A DNA stretch of 64,000 nt, from the NCBI GenBank assembly GCA_031256445.1, contig JAIRQN010000018.1:1-64000 (forward strand). Direction: 5' to 3'. This document shows, piece after piece, positions 56,583-64,000 of this stretch. The stretch's first letter is position 1; every line of letters begins with the position of its first letter. The notes under the pieces were generated by a model, which was not told where the DNA came from, did no database searches, and saw only the letters and a list, made by a program, of their open reading frames with translations. The DNA is from Treponema sp. Lineage in GTDB: Bacteria; Spirochaetota; Spirochaetia; Treponematales; Breznakiellaceae. The position numbers and the translations under genes are program-made.

Positions 56583-57782
56583 ATGAATCGCAAATTTATA
56601 GATGTTTTTTTTAAGCATCTGTTCAGTATTACAGCGCTCTTTTCTGTGCTGGCATTGACCGCGATTCTGCTTTTTGTTTTCGCGCAGGGCAGTATGCCGT
56701 TCTTTACATCTACCGCATCCGGCATCCGCCTTGTCACGCAGCGGATTGACGATTTTACCGTTAACGGTAGCCGCTATCTTGAACACCGCGCCTTTATTGA
56801 CATTCCGCCGGACAAAGATTTAATTTCGATACAATTCAATGACGGTGCGCCGCAAAAGCTGGAAATTAAAATAAAAAACAAAGAAAAAGATCCCCGGAAA
56901 AAACTTGAATTTTCATATAACGGAGAAGTAAAGATCACTTACCCTGAAAGTTATGTGTACACGGCAAGCTGGCCGGTGAATCCCGAAGGCCCGGCGGCCG
57001 CGCCGGAAAAAAGAGTACATATTATTTTACCCGAACCTCCCTATAATTTCGGAAAATTCATCACCGGCATGCAATGGCGGCCGGGAAGAGACAAGGTTTT
57101 CGGCATCCTCCCGATGATTGCGGGAACTCTCGCCGCAAGCCTTGGAGCGGTAATCCTTGGAGTGCCAATCGCCCTGTTATGCGCTCTTTTTATGGCTGAG
57201 TTTCTCAAGCCAAAAACAGCAGGCGTTCTGCGCGCCGGAGTTGAGCTGCTTGCCGGAATTCCTTCCGTTGTGTACGGCTTTTTCGGGCTTATGGTAATTG
57301 TTCCGTTTGTAAAGAATATTTTTAAAGTGCCGTCCGGCAACACGCTCTTATCCGCCGTAATTGTGCTCGCGCTGATGATACTGCCGACAGTCATCACAAT
57401 CGCCGAAACTTCCCTGCGCGCGGTTCCGCTGTCGGTGCGGGAAGCAAGTCTCGCTTTGGGAGCCAGCAAAATGCAGACATCCTGGAGAGTGGTGCTGCCT
57501 CACGCGAATTCGGGAGTAATCGCTGCGGTTATCCTGGGAATTTCCCGCGCTGTGGGAGAAACCATGGCTGTGATCCTTGTGGCGGGAAACTCGCCCCAGC
57601 TTACAATAAACCCGCTGGCGAGCGTGAGAACCCTTACTTCCACAATCGCCATGGAGATGGGTTACGCGTCAGGCAGGCACAGCGAAATGCTGTTTTCAAT
57701 CGGCGTAACGCTGTTCGCGATAATTTTAATTCTGAATAGCCTGATTTTATGGTACAGGCGGAAAATAGGGAATGAACAATGA
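56583..57782 (+). CDS. pstC: Phosphate ABC transporter permease PstC
   Basis: 'GILPMIAGTLAASLGAVILGVPIALLCALFMAEF', 'LLAGIPSVVYGFFGL', 'GISRAVGETMAVILVAGN'. Confidence 0.9.
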   Translation: MNRKFIDVFFKHLFSITALFSVLALTAILLFVFAQGSMPFFTSTASGIRLVTQRIDDFTVNGSRYLEHRAFIDIPPDKDLISIQFNDGAPQKLEIKIKNKEKDPRKKLEFSYNGEVKITYPESYVYTASWPVNPEGPAAAPEKRVHIILPEPPYNFGKFITGMQWRPGRDKVFGILPMIAGTLAASLGAVILGVPIALLCALFMAEFLKPKTAGVLRAGVELLAGIPSVVYGFFGLMVIVPFVKNIFKVPSGNTLLSAVIVLALMILPTVITIAETSLRAVPLSVREASLALGASKMQTSWRVVLPHANSGVIAAVILGISRAVGETMAVILVAGNSPQLTINPLASVRTLTSTIAMEMGYASGRHSEMLFSIGVTLFAIILILNSLILWYRRKIGNEQ

Positions 57783-58663
57783 GCGATTATCAAATGACAA
57801 TAAACAGTGAGCAGGAAGAGTTAAAAGGCAAAAAAGCATTGAAATTGAGAAAGAGAAAATTTCTGGATGGGCTGCTGTATGGTGTAATGGCTGTTACCAT
57901 GACATGCGTTGTCCTGGCGCTGTTGTTCATTTTAATTTACATTTTCCGTTCGCAGGCGGGTTTCCTTAACTGGAAATTTCTTACCGGCGCGGAAACCGGA
58001 ATTCTTCCCATGATTGTTACTACTCTCTACATTGTTCTTGTGTCCATCGCGGTTGCGCTGCCTGTGGGTCTTGCCACCGCCATCTTCCTTAACGAATACT
58101 CCGGCAATTCGTCTTTTATCAGAATTCTTCGCCTTGCCATTGAAACGCTTGCGGGTATTCCGTCAATTATTTACGGGCTTTTCGGCCTTTTATTGTTCTG
58201 CCGCATATTAAACCTTGGTCAGTCAATAATCGCCGGGTCTTTAACGCTAAGCATAATGATTCTGCCTGTTATTATCCGCACCACGGAGGAAGCCCTTAAA
58301 TCCATTCCCGACTCATTCAGGGAAGGTTCCCTTGCGTTAGGCGCAACAAAATTCCAGACAATAGTTTATGTAGTGCTGCCGTCCGCGCTGCCGGGAATTT
58401 TAACGTCGGTAATTCTGGCTATAGGCAGGGTTGTAGGAGAATCCGCGCCCGTGCTGCTGACAGTCGGCCTTGCCAAAAATATGCCGCACACCATTTTTGA
58501 ATCCGGAAGAACGCTGACCATCCACCTTTATTACCTGACAAATGAAGCTGTCCGTTCTGAAGATTTCTGCATCGCCTTCGCAACGGCTTCGGTGCTGGTA
58601 ATATTGGTTGTAATTATCAACACAGCGGCAAAGGTTCTGACCGCCGGCTTCGGAAAAAAATAG
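57779..58663 (+). CDS. pstA: Phosphate ABC transporter permease PstA
   Basis: 'ETLAGIPSIIYGLFGLLLF', 'ILAIGRVVGESAPVLLT'. Confidence 0.9.
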   Translation: MSDYQMTINSEQEELKGKKALKLRKRKFLDGLLYGVMAVTMTCVVLALLFILIYIFRSQAGFLNWKFLTGAETGILPMIVTTLYIVLVSIAVALPVGLATAIFLNEYSGNSSFIRILRLAIETLAGIPSIIYGLFGLLLFCRILNLGQSIIAGSLTLSIMILPVIIRTTEEALKSIPDSFREGSLALGATKFQTIVYVVLPSALPGILTSVILAIGRVVGESAPVLLTVGLAKNMPHTIFESGRTLTIHLYYLTNEAVRSEDFCIAFATASVLVILVVIINTAAKVLTAGFGKK

Positions 58664-58672
58664 GAAAATATT

Positions 58673-59428
58673 ATGGATAAAATTAAAATTGACGTAAAAA
58701 ACCTTGATCTTTTCTACGGAGATTTTCATGCTCTTAAAAAAATAAATATGGCGATCACAAGGGGCGATGTCACCGCGCTCATAGGCCCTTCAGGCTGCGG
58801 CAAGTCAACATTTATAAGGACTCTGAACCGTATGAACGACCTTATTCCCTCATGCCGCGTTACAGGGGAAGTTCTGCTGGACGGAAAGGACGTTTACGGC
58901 TCGATGGATGTTACGGAACTGCGCACGCGGGTGGGGATGGTTTTTCAGAAGCCAAATCCGTTTAACATGACCGTATATGACAATGTCGCATATGGCAGAC
59001 GGATGCATGGCGTCACTGACAAATGGCAGCTTGCAGAACTTGTTGAAACATCGCTTAAAAAGGCGGCTCTTTGGGAAGAGGTTAAAGACAGGCTGAAAAA
59101 GCCCGCTCAGGCGCTTTCCGGCGGTCAGCAGCAGCGGCTGTGCATAGCAAGAAGCATCGCGATGGAACCTGAAATAATCCTTATGGACGAGCCTACAAGC
59201 GCGCTTGATCCTATCGCGACAGGCAGAATAGAAGAACTGATCGGCGAATTAAAAGAAGAGTTCACAATAATTCTTGTTACCCACGCCATGCATCAGGCGT
59301 CCAGGGTAAGCAATAAAACTGCTTTCTTTCTGCTGGGAGAACTGGTAGAATACAACAGTACGCGCAAAGTTTTTACAAATCCGGTTGATAAACGCACGGA
59401 AGACTATATTTCCGGCAGATTTGGTTAG
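58673..59428 (+). CDS. pstB: Phosphate ABC transporter ATPase PstB
   Basis: Walker A 'GPSGCGKST', signature '[14 protein letters not shown]', 'DEPTSALDP'. Confidence 0.95.
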   Translation: MDKIKIDVKNLDLFYGDFHALKKINMAITRGDVTALIGPSGCGKSTFIRTLNRMNDLIPSCRVTGEVLLDGKDVYGSMDVTELRTRVGMVFQKPNPFNMTVYDNVAYGRRMHGVTDKWQLAELVETSLKKAALWEEVKDRLKKPAQALSGGQQQRLCIARSIAMEPEIILMDEPTSALDPIATGRIEELIGELKEEFTIILVTHAMHQASRVSNKTAFFLLGELVEYNSTRKVFTNPVDKRTEDYISGRFG

Positions 59429-59442
59429 GGGCAGGTGTTAAA

Positions 59443-60108
59443 ATGGATACTCGAAAATTCTTTTCTGATGAATTGGACAGGCTCAGACAGGAAATACTCG
59501 CGATGGCCATAAGAGTGGAAGGAAACCTTGGCAAGGCGCTTACCGCTTTAAGGACGCGCAATGCCGATTTGGCGAAAGAAGTCCGCGCCGATGACGCGGA
59601 AGTAGACGCTCTTCAGATTAAAATTGAGGATGAGGCCGCCATTATTATCGCGACCCAGCAGCCCGTGGCGCGCGACCTGAGGGAAATGGTTACTATTTTT
59701 AAACTTACCAGCAATATCGAAAGAATAGGGGATCATGCCGTGCATCTTGCGAAGGCCGCGAAGAAACTCGCAAAGAGCGACGCTTCTCCTTTCAGCGCGC
59801 AGGAACATCTGGAAATAATGGCCGACACCGGCATGCAAATGATCCGGGCCGCGATTTCCGCTTTTATGGAACAGGATTCCGGCGCGGCGCGCAAAGCCGC
59901 GGCAATGGATGTAAAAATAGACGAAGAACACAAAGCGCTAATAGAAAATATTTTAAAACTGATGAAAAAAAATTCCTGCGTTGTAAAAGACGCATTACAG
60001 GTGCTGAATACTTCCAACCAGCTTGAACGCCTTGGAGATCATATAACCAATATCTGCGAAGCTGTCGTTTACATGATAGAAGGCAAACATGAGGAATTGA
60101 ATGAGTAA
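59443..60108 (+). CDS. phoU: Phosphate signalling protein PhoU
   Basis: 'QPVARDLREMVTIFKLTSNIERIGDHAVHLAKAAK', 'NQLERLGDHITNICEAVVYMIEG'. Confidence 0.9.
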   Translation: MDTRKFFSDELDRLRQEILAMAIRVEGNLGKALTALRTRNADLAKEVRADDAEVDALQIKIEDEAAIIIATQQPVARDLREMVTIFKLTSNIERIGDHAVHLAKAAKKLAKSDASPFSAQEHLEIMADTGMQMIRAAISAFMEQDSGAARKAAAMDVKIDEEHKALIENILKLMKKNSCVVKDALQVLNTSNQLERLGDHITNICEAVVYMIEGKHEELNE

Positions 60109-60820
60109 AGAGGTCATTCTTGTCATAGAGGACGATCCGGATATTCAGGAACTGCTTGCCCATTCAATGTCACGCGAAGGATGGAAACTTGTTCCGGCAA
60201 GAACCGGAGAAGAAGGAATAAAAATTTTTAAAACAAAAAATGTGGACTGCGTTCTTTTGGATATTATGCTGCCCGGCATGGACGGATTAAAAACATTAAA
60301 AAAAATAAAGGAAATTGAAAACGGCGCTGGCGGCAGGCGCGGCGCCAGTATTCCCGTGATAATGACCACCGCGAAAGGCGAGGAAGCCGATATAGTATCG
60401 GGGCTGGAACTGGGCGCTGATGATTATGTTGTTAAACCGTATAGTCCCAAAGTGCTGATTGCCCGTATCCGCGCCGGTCTGCGGCGGCAGGAAGAGAGCT
60501 GTTCAGGCGCGCCGGCTTCTTCGTGGCAGCAGGGAGAACTCAGACTTGACGCGTCCCGTCATACCGCTTTTTGCGGCGAAAGACAGCTTGACCTTTTTGC
60601 CACCGAATTTGAACTGTTAAAACATTTTTTGTCCAATCCGGAAATTGTGTTTTCGCGTAATCAGATTATTAAAGCGATCAGAGGGCCGGATTACCCTGTT
60701 ACAGACCGTTCTGTGGATGTGCAGATACTGGGCCTGCGGAAAAAACTCGGTGAAGCCGGAGAGATGATCGAAACAATCCGGGGCGTTGGATACAGATTCA
60801 GGGCAGTAAACGGCGAATAA
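60101..60820 (+). CDS. phoB: PhoB-like winged-helix response regulator
   Basis: 'VDCVLLDIMLPGMDGL', 'ELGADDYVVKPYSPKVLIARI', C-terminal 'DRSVDVQILGLRKKLGEAGEMIETIRGVGYRF'; within pst locus. Confidence 0.85.
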   Translation: MSKEVILVIEDDPDIQELLAHSMSREGWKLVPARTGEEGIKIFKTKNVDCVLLDIMLPGMDGLKTLKKIKEIENGAGGRRGASIPVIMTTAKGEEADIVSGLELGADDYVVKPYSPKVLIARIRAGLRRQEESCSGAPASSWQQGELRLDASRHTAFCGERQLDLFATEFELLKHFLSNPEIVFSRNQIIKAIRGPDYPVTDRSVDVQILGLRKKLGEAGEMIETIRGVGYRFRAVNGE

Positions 60821-60850
60821 TCAGCCGATATATTAGCAAGGAGAGTTAAC

Positions 60851-62764
60851 ATGACAATATTCCGGAAAAGTATGATAACGCTTGGCGCGGCTGTCATTGG
60901 GTTTTCTGCTGTAATTGTTGTGTCGATTCTTTTATTTATGAACTCTCTTTATTACGAGATAAACGCCGCGGGACTGGAACACACGGCAAAAATATTCTGG
61001 ACTGTTTTGGACAAAGACAGCGTAAAGGAAATATTGCTGAATAATAATAACGCGGACCCGGACATACATCCCGGCCTCTCGCTGCCTTCCGGAACTTTTG
61101 ACACTTACAGACTCACCCTGATTGCTTCTTCCGGTTATGTCATGTGGGATTCCCATGTTTCAGACAGGCTTGTGAATCATCTTGACCGGAAAGAAATTAA
61201 AGCTGCGCTGGAAGGAAAAGTGGCAAGCGCGCGCCGGGAATCCATCACTACCGGTTTAAAGCGCATCTACTACGCAATGCCGGTTTATGATGATATGAAC
61301 ATAATTGGCGTGTTCAGGCTTTCAATCGCTGTTCCTGGTTTTTTGGCGAGGATTTCGCCTGTTATTCTTCCTTTTTTGGTCTTTATTACCCTGTTTGTCA
61401 TTGCCGCTTTTTGGGCGATTTTTGTTTTCTCCCGCTCTCTTTCCGCTTCGCTTGTCAGGCTGGTAAAAATCGCGCAGGCGGGCTCTCCCGCTTATTCCGG
61501 TTCAGAAGCAAGTCAGCATGTTACGCTGGAATTTGACGCTCTGGAGATGTCTTTAAAGGCGATGAAATCGGAATTGAATTTCCGTTTTGAACAGGCAAAG
61601 TCAGAAGGCCAGCGGCTCGAGGCGATCCTTAACGGAATGTCAGAGGCGGTATTCGCGATGGACTCCTCCCTTAAGCTGCATCTCGTAAACCCCAGGGCGC
61701 GGGAGCTTTTTAACCTTGGAAATAAAGAAATAATCTCCATGACGCTTCTTGAAGCGACCCGTTCCGCAGATTTGGCGGAAGCCGCAAAGAGGACGATTTC
61801 AGGCGGCCGCCCTCTGGAAATGGAATTGGCTTTCCATACAGATCAGGAACAGCATTTTCAGGTTTTTGCCGCTCCTCTTGCCAGAACAACTTCGCTGTCC
61901 GCAGGCGCTGTCAATTATAACGGCGCTGTTCTTGTTCTTCAGGAAATTACCCGCCTTGTAAAACTGGAAAGGGTACGCAAGGATTTTGTAGCGAATGTAT
62001 CGCATGAACTGCGTACGCCAATTCAGCTTATCAAGGGTTTTTCTGAAACATTGCTGGATACGATCAGCGATAACGGCGATGAAAAAAACAAGCAGATGAT
62101 TCATTTTACGCAGATAATCCGCAAGAATGCCGGAATAATGGAGAATCTGACCAACGATCTTTTAATACTCAGCAGTCTGGAAAATACCGCAGGTTACCGC
62201 CGGGGCAGCGATTATCATATTGAAGAGTTCAGCATTATGTCATTAATTGACGAAGCTGTCTGCGCGATGCAGCCTCAGGCAAAGAAAAAACAAATTGAAA
62301 TCATTGTAAATTGCCCGCAGGAGTTAACGGCCAAACTGCAGGGTTCATTCATAATTCAGGCATTGATCAATTTGATAGATAATGGAATTAAATTTTCACC
62401 TCCGGAATCCGAATTGCGGGTAAACGCGGTTTTGGAAGGCGATGAACTGGTTCTGGAAGTGCATGACAGGGGAATTGGAATTCCATCCGAACATCTTGCC
62501 CGTATCTTTGAAAGGTTTTACCGGGTAGATCATTCAAGAAGCCGCGAAGACGGCTCTTCCGGCGGCTCCAACTGGGCGAAACATTCAGGAGGCACCGGCC
62601 TTGGGCTTTCAATTGTCAGGCATGTCGCGGCGCTGCATAATGGAAAAGCCGAAGTTGAAAGCCGTTATGGCGAAGGCTCGGTCTTCAGGATTAAAATACC
62701 TCAGGAATCCTCTTCCGAAGATTCTTCATCTTCAGATTCTTCCTCTGCGTCATCTGATTCCTGA
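60851..62764 (+). CDS. phoR: PhoR-like sensor histidine kinase
   Basis: 'VRKDFVANVSHELRTPIQLIKGFSETLLD', 'DRGIGIPSEHLARIFERFYRVDHSRS', 'GGTGLGLSIVRHV'. Confidence 0.85.
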   Translation: MTIFRKSMITLGAAVIGFSAVIVVSILLFMNSLYYEINAAGLEHTAKIFWTVLDKDSVKEILLNNNNADPDIHPGLSLPSGTFDTYRLTLIASSGYVMWDSHVSDRLVNHLDRKEIKAALEGKVASARRESITTGLKRIYYAMPVYDDMNIIGVFRLSIAVPGFLARISPVILPFLVFITLFVIAAFWAIFVFSRSLSASLVRLVKIAQAGSPAYSGSEASQHVTLEFDALEMSLKAMKSELNFRFEQAKSEGQRLEAILNGMSEAVFAMDSSLKLHLVNPRARELFNLGNKEIISMTLLEATRSADLAEAAKRTISGGRPLEMELAFHTDQEQHFQVFAAPLARTTSLSAGAVNYNGAVLVLQEITRLVKLERVRKDFVANVSHELRTPIQLIKGFSETLLDTISDNGDEKNKQMIHFTQIIRKNAGIMENLTNDLLILSSLENTAGYRRGSDYHIEEFSIMSLIDEAVCAMQPQAKKKQIEIIVNCPQELTAKLQGSFIIQALINLIDNGIKFSPPESELRVNAVLEGDELVLEVHDRGIGIPSEHLARIFERFYRVDHSRSREDGSSGGSNWAKHSGGTGLGLSIVRHVAALHNGKAEVESRYGEGSVFRIKIPQESSSEDSSSSDSSSASSDS

Positions 62765-63447
62765 TATACCTCGTTTATAATCTCCAGCAGCTCTACCTCA
62801 AAGATCAGCGTTGAGTACGGAGCAATCATTGGCTGGGCGCCTTCTTTTCCGTAAGCAAGCGAAGAAGGTATGTAGAATTTGTATTTGCTTCCGGGACTCA
62901 TTAACAATAATCCCTCGGCCCAGCCCGGAATTACCATCCCAAGCGGAATGTACGCGCCTCCGTCTTCATCATTTGATTGGTCAAACTGCGAGCCGTCCAT
63001 AAAGGCGCCTGTATAGTTCACCCGGACAATGGAAGTAATTACAGGTTTTTCTCCTTCAGTTTCTGCCAGGATTTCGTACTGTAGGCCTGTTTCCGAAACC
63101 TGAACTTCCGGGCGGGTTATATTATTTGCAAGAAATTCTTCTTCCTTTACCCGGTATTCATCGGCCTTTTTATCCATTGCTTTCTGCATGGCGGTTTCCA
63201 CAATTTCCATAGCTTCCTGCTCTGTAAACTGGGTTTCGCCGTTTTCCATGATGGCTTTCATGCCTTCGGCAAAAGCGATGTAATCGAATTCCAGCGGCGT
63301 AGACTGCAAATTTGATCCGAGTATCATGCCGAAAGCGTAGCTTACGCGCGCCTTTTCTTCGGATTTCTTGTAATCTTCCTGAATGCCCCTTGCGTGTAGC
63401 GATAAGGCGAATAGCATCAGCGCCGTTAAAATAATCAGTTTTTTCAT
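62701..63447 (-). CDS. FKBP-type peptidyl-prolyl isomerase
   Basis: 'VRVNYTGAFMDGSQFDQSND...GMVIPGWAEGLLLMSPGSKYKFYIPSSLAYGKEGAQPMIAPYSTLIFEVELLEI'. Confidence 0.9.
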   Translation of the reverse strand: MKKLIILTALMLFALSLHARGIQEDYKKSEEKARVSYAFGMILGSNLQSTPLEFDYIAFAEGMKAIMENGETQFTEQEAMEIVETAMQKAMDKKADEYRVKEEEFLANNITRPEVQVSETGLQYEILAETEGEKPVITSIVRVNYTGAFMDGSQFDQSNDEDGGAYIPLGMVIPGWAEGLLLMSPGSKYKFYIPSSLAYGKEGAQPMIAPYSTLIFEVELLEIINEVYQESDDAEEESEDEESSEEDS

Positions 63448-63449
63448 AT

Positions 63450-64000
63450 TTACCTCTCTATTATCTCCAGAAGTTCCACTTCAAAGATTAACGTAGAATA
63501 CGGAGGAATTGTCCCCGCGTTTCTTGAACCATATCCCAATTCTGATGGAATATACAGTCTGTATTTACTGCCTTCGCCCATTAACTGTAAACCTTCTGTC
63601 CAGCCCTGAATAACTTCGTTCAGCGGGAATTCCGCAGGAACTCCGCGGGTGTAAGAACTGTCAAAGATCGTACCGTCAATTAACCTGCCTTCGTAATGCA
63701 CTTTTACAACATTGTTCACGGATGGTTTTCTTTTTCCCGACTCCGAGATTACTTCGTACTGTAACCCGCTTGATGTAATTACTATGCCGGGTTTCTTGCT
63801 GTTTTCCGCCAGATATTCCGTATTTTTTATAATTGCTTCGCTTTCTTTTTCCATTGAATCCGCTTCCATTTTCTGCATCATTTCCTGAAATGCGGCCTGA
63901 AGCTTCGCGATAGCCTCATCTTCAGTAAGCCTTGCTTCCCCGCCTGATAAAACGTCCTTCATCCCCTGATAAAATTCATCCATATCGGGAATAATGCCGT
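63450..64000 (-). CDS. FKBP-type peptidyl-prolyl isomerase, N-terminus cut by window edge
   Basis: 'VKVHYEGRLIDGTIFDSSYTRGVPAEFPLNEVIQGWTEGLQLMGEGSKYRLYIPSELGYGSRNAGTIPPYSTLIFEVELLEI'; frame stays open upstream of 63983 (...GIIPDMDEF). Confidence 0.9.
   Translation of the reverse strand, partial: GIIPDMDEFYQGMKDVLSGGEARLTEDEAIAKLQAAFQEMMQKMEADSMEKESEAIIKNTEYLAENSKKPGIVITSSGLQYEVISESGKRKPSVNNVVKVHYEGRLIDGTIFDSSYTRGVPAEFPLNEVIQGWTEGLQLMGEGSKYRLYIPSELGYGSRNAGTIPPYSTLIFEVELLEIIER

Noticed and set aside
1-64000. tRNA, rRNA, transposase or CRISPR-Cas genes
   Set aside because: None recognised by eye; a tRNAscan-SE/Infernal/ISfinder run would be needed to exclude them.

Overview
The window looks like a spirochaete (Treponema-like) chromosome segment; the taxon is inferred from gene content and not tested. 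Three parts are recognisable. (1) Ordinary metabolic and regulatory flanks: two GH94 phosphorylases, a URO-D family protein, an aldo/keto reductase, an HD-GYP response regulator, a hybrid histidine kinase, a complete pstSCAB-phoU-phoB-phoR locus, and two FKBP isomerases (one cut by the window edge). (2) A series of modular secreted lipoproteins: LPP20, several CsgG/LpoB-like proteins, InlB-type repeats, WD40 and DUF1566. (3) A dense accessory island (about 8-33 kb, resuming at 36.8-44.7 kb) of SEL1, TPR, MORN, DUF4116, zinc-ribbon, ankyrin/LRR, DUF1963 and STAND-ATPase proteins. The strongest hunt results are as follows. Flagellar motor pieces appear inside SEL1/TPR scaffolds: a FliM middle-domain fusion at 15519-17183, MotA-like cytoplasmic segments plus EIDQLL/EIDALL motifs at 13316-15508, and a second MotA-like segment at 23144-25546. 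A radical SAM/SPASM gene sits directly after two zinc-ribbon proteins that share a C-terminal AMCYxMGP motif, so it is a candidate unrecognised peptide-modification system. A MORN protein carries an IscX-like domain. A nested ~480 bp inverted-repeat element has a relative near 50.3 kb. A four-repeat, 11-bp-period Pho box lies upstream of pstS. All domain calls are from reading the translations; no database search was run.
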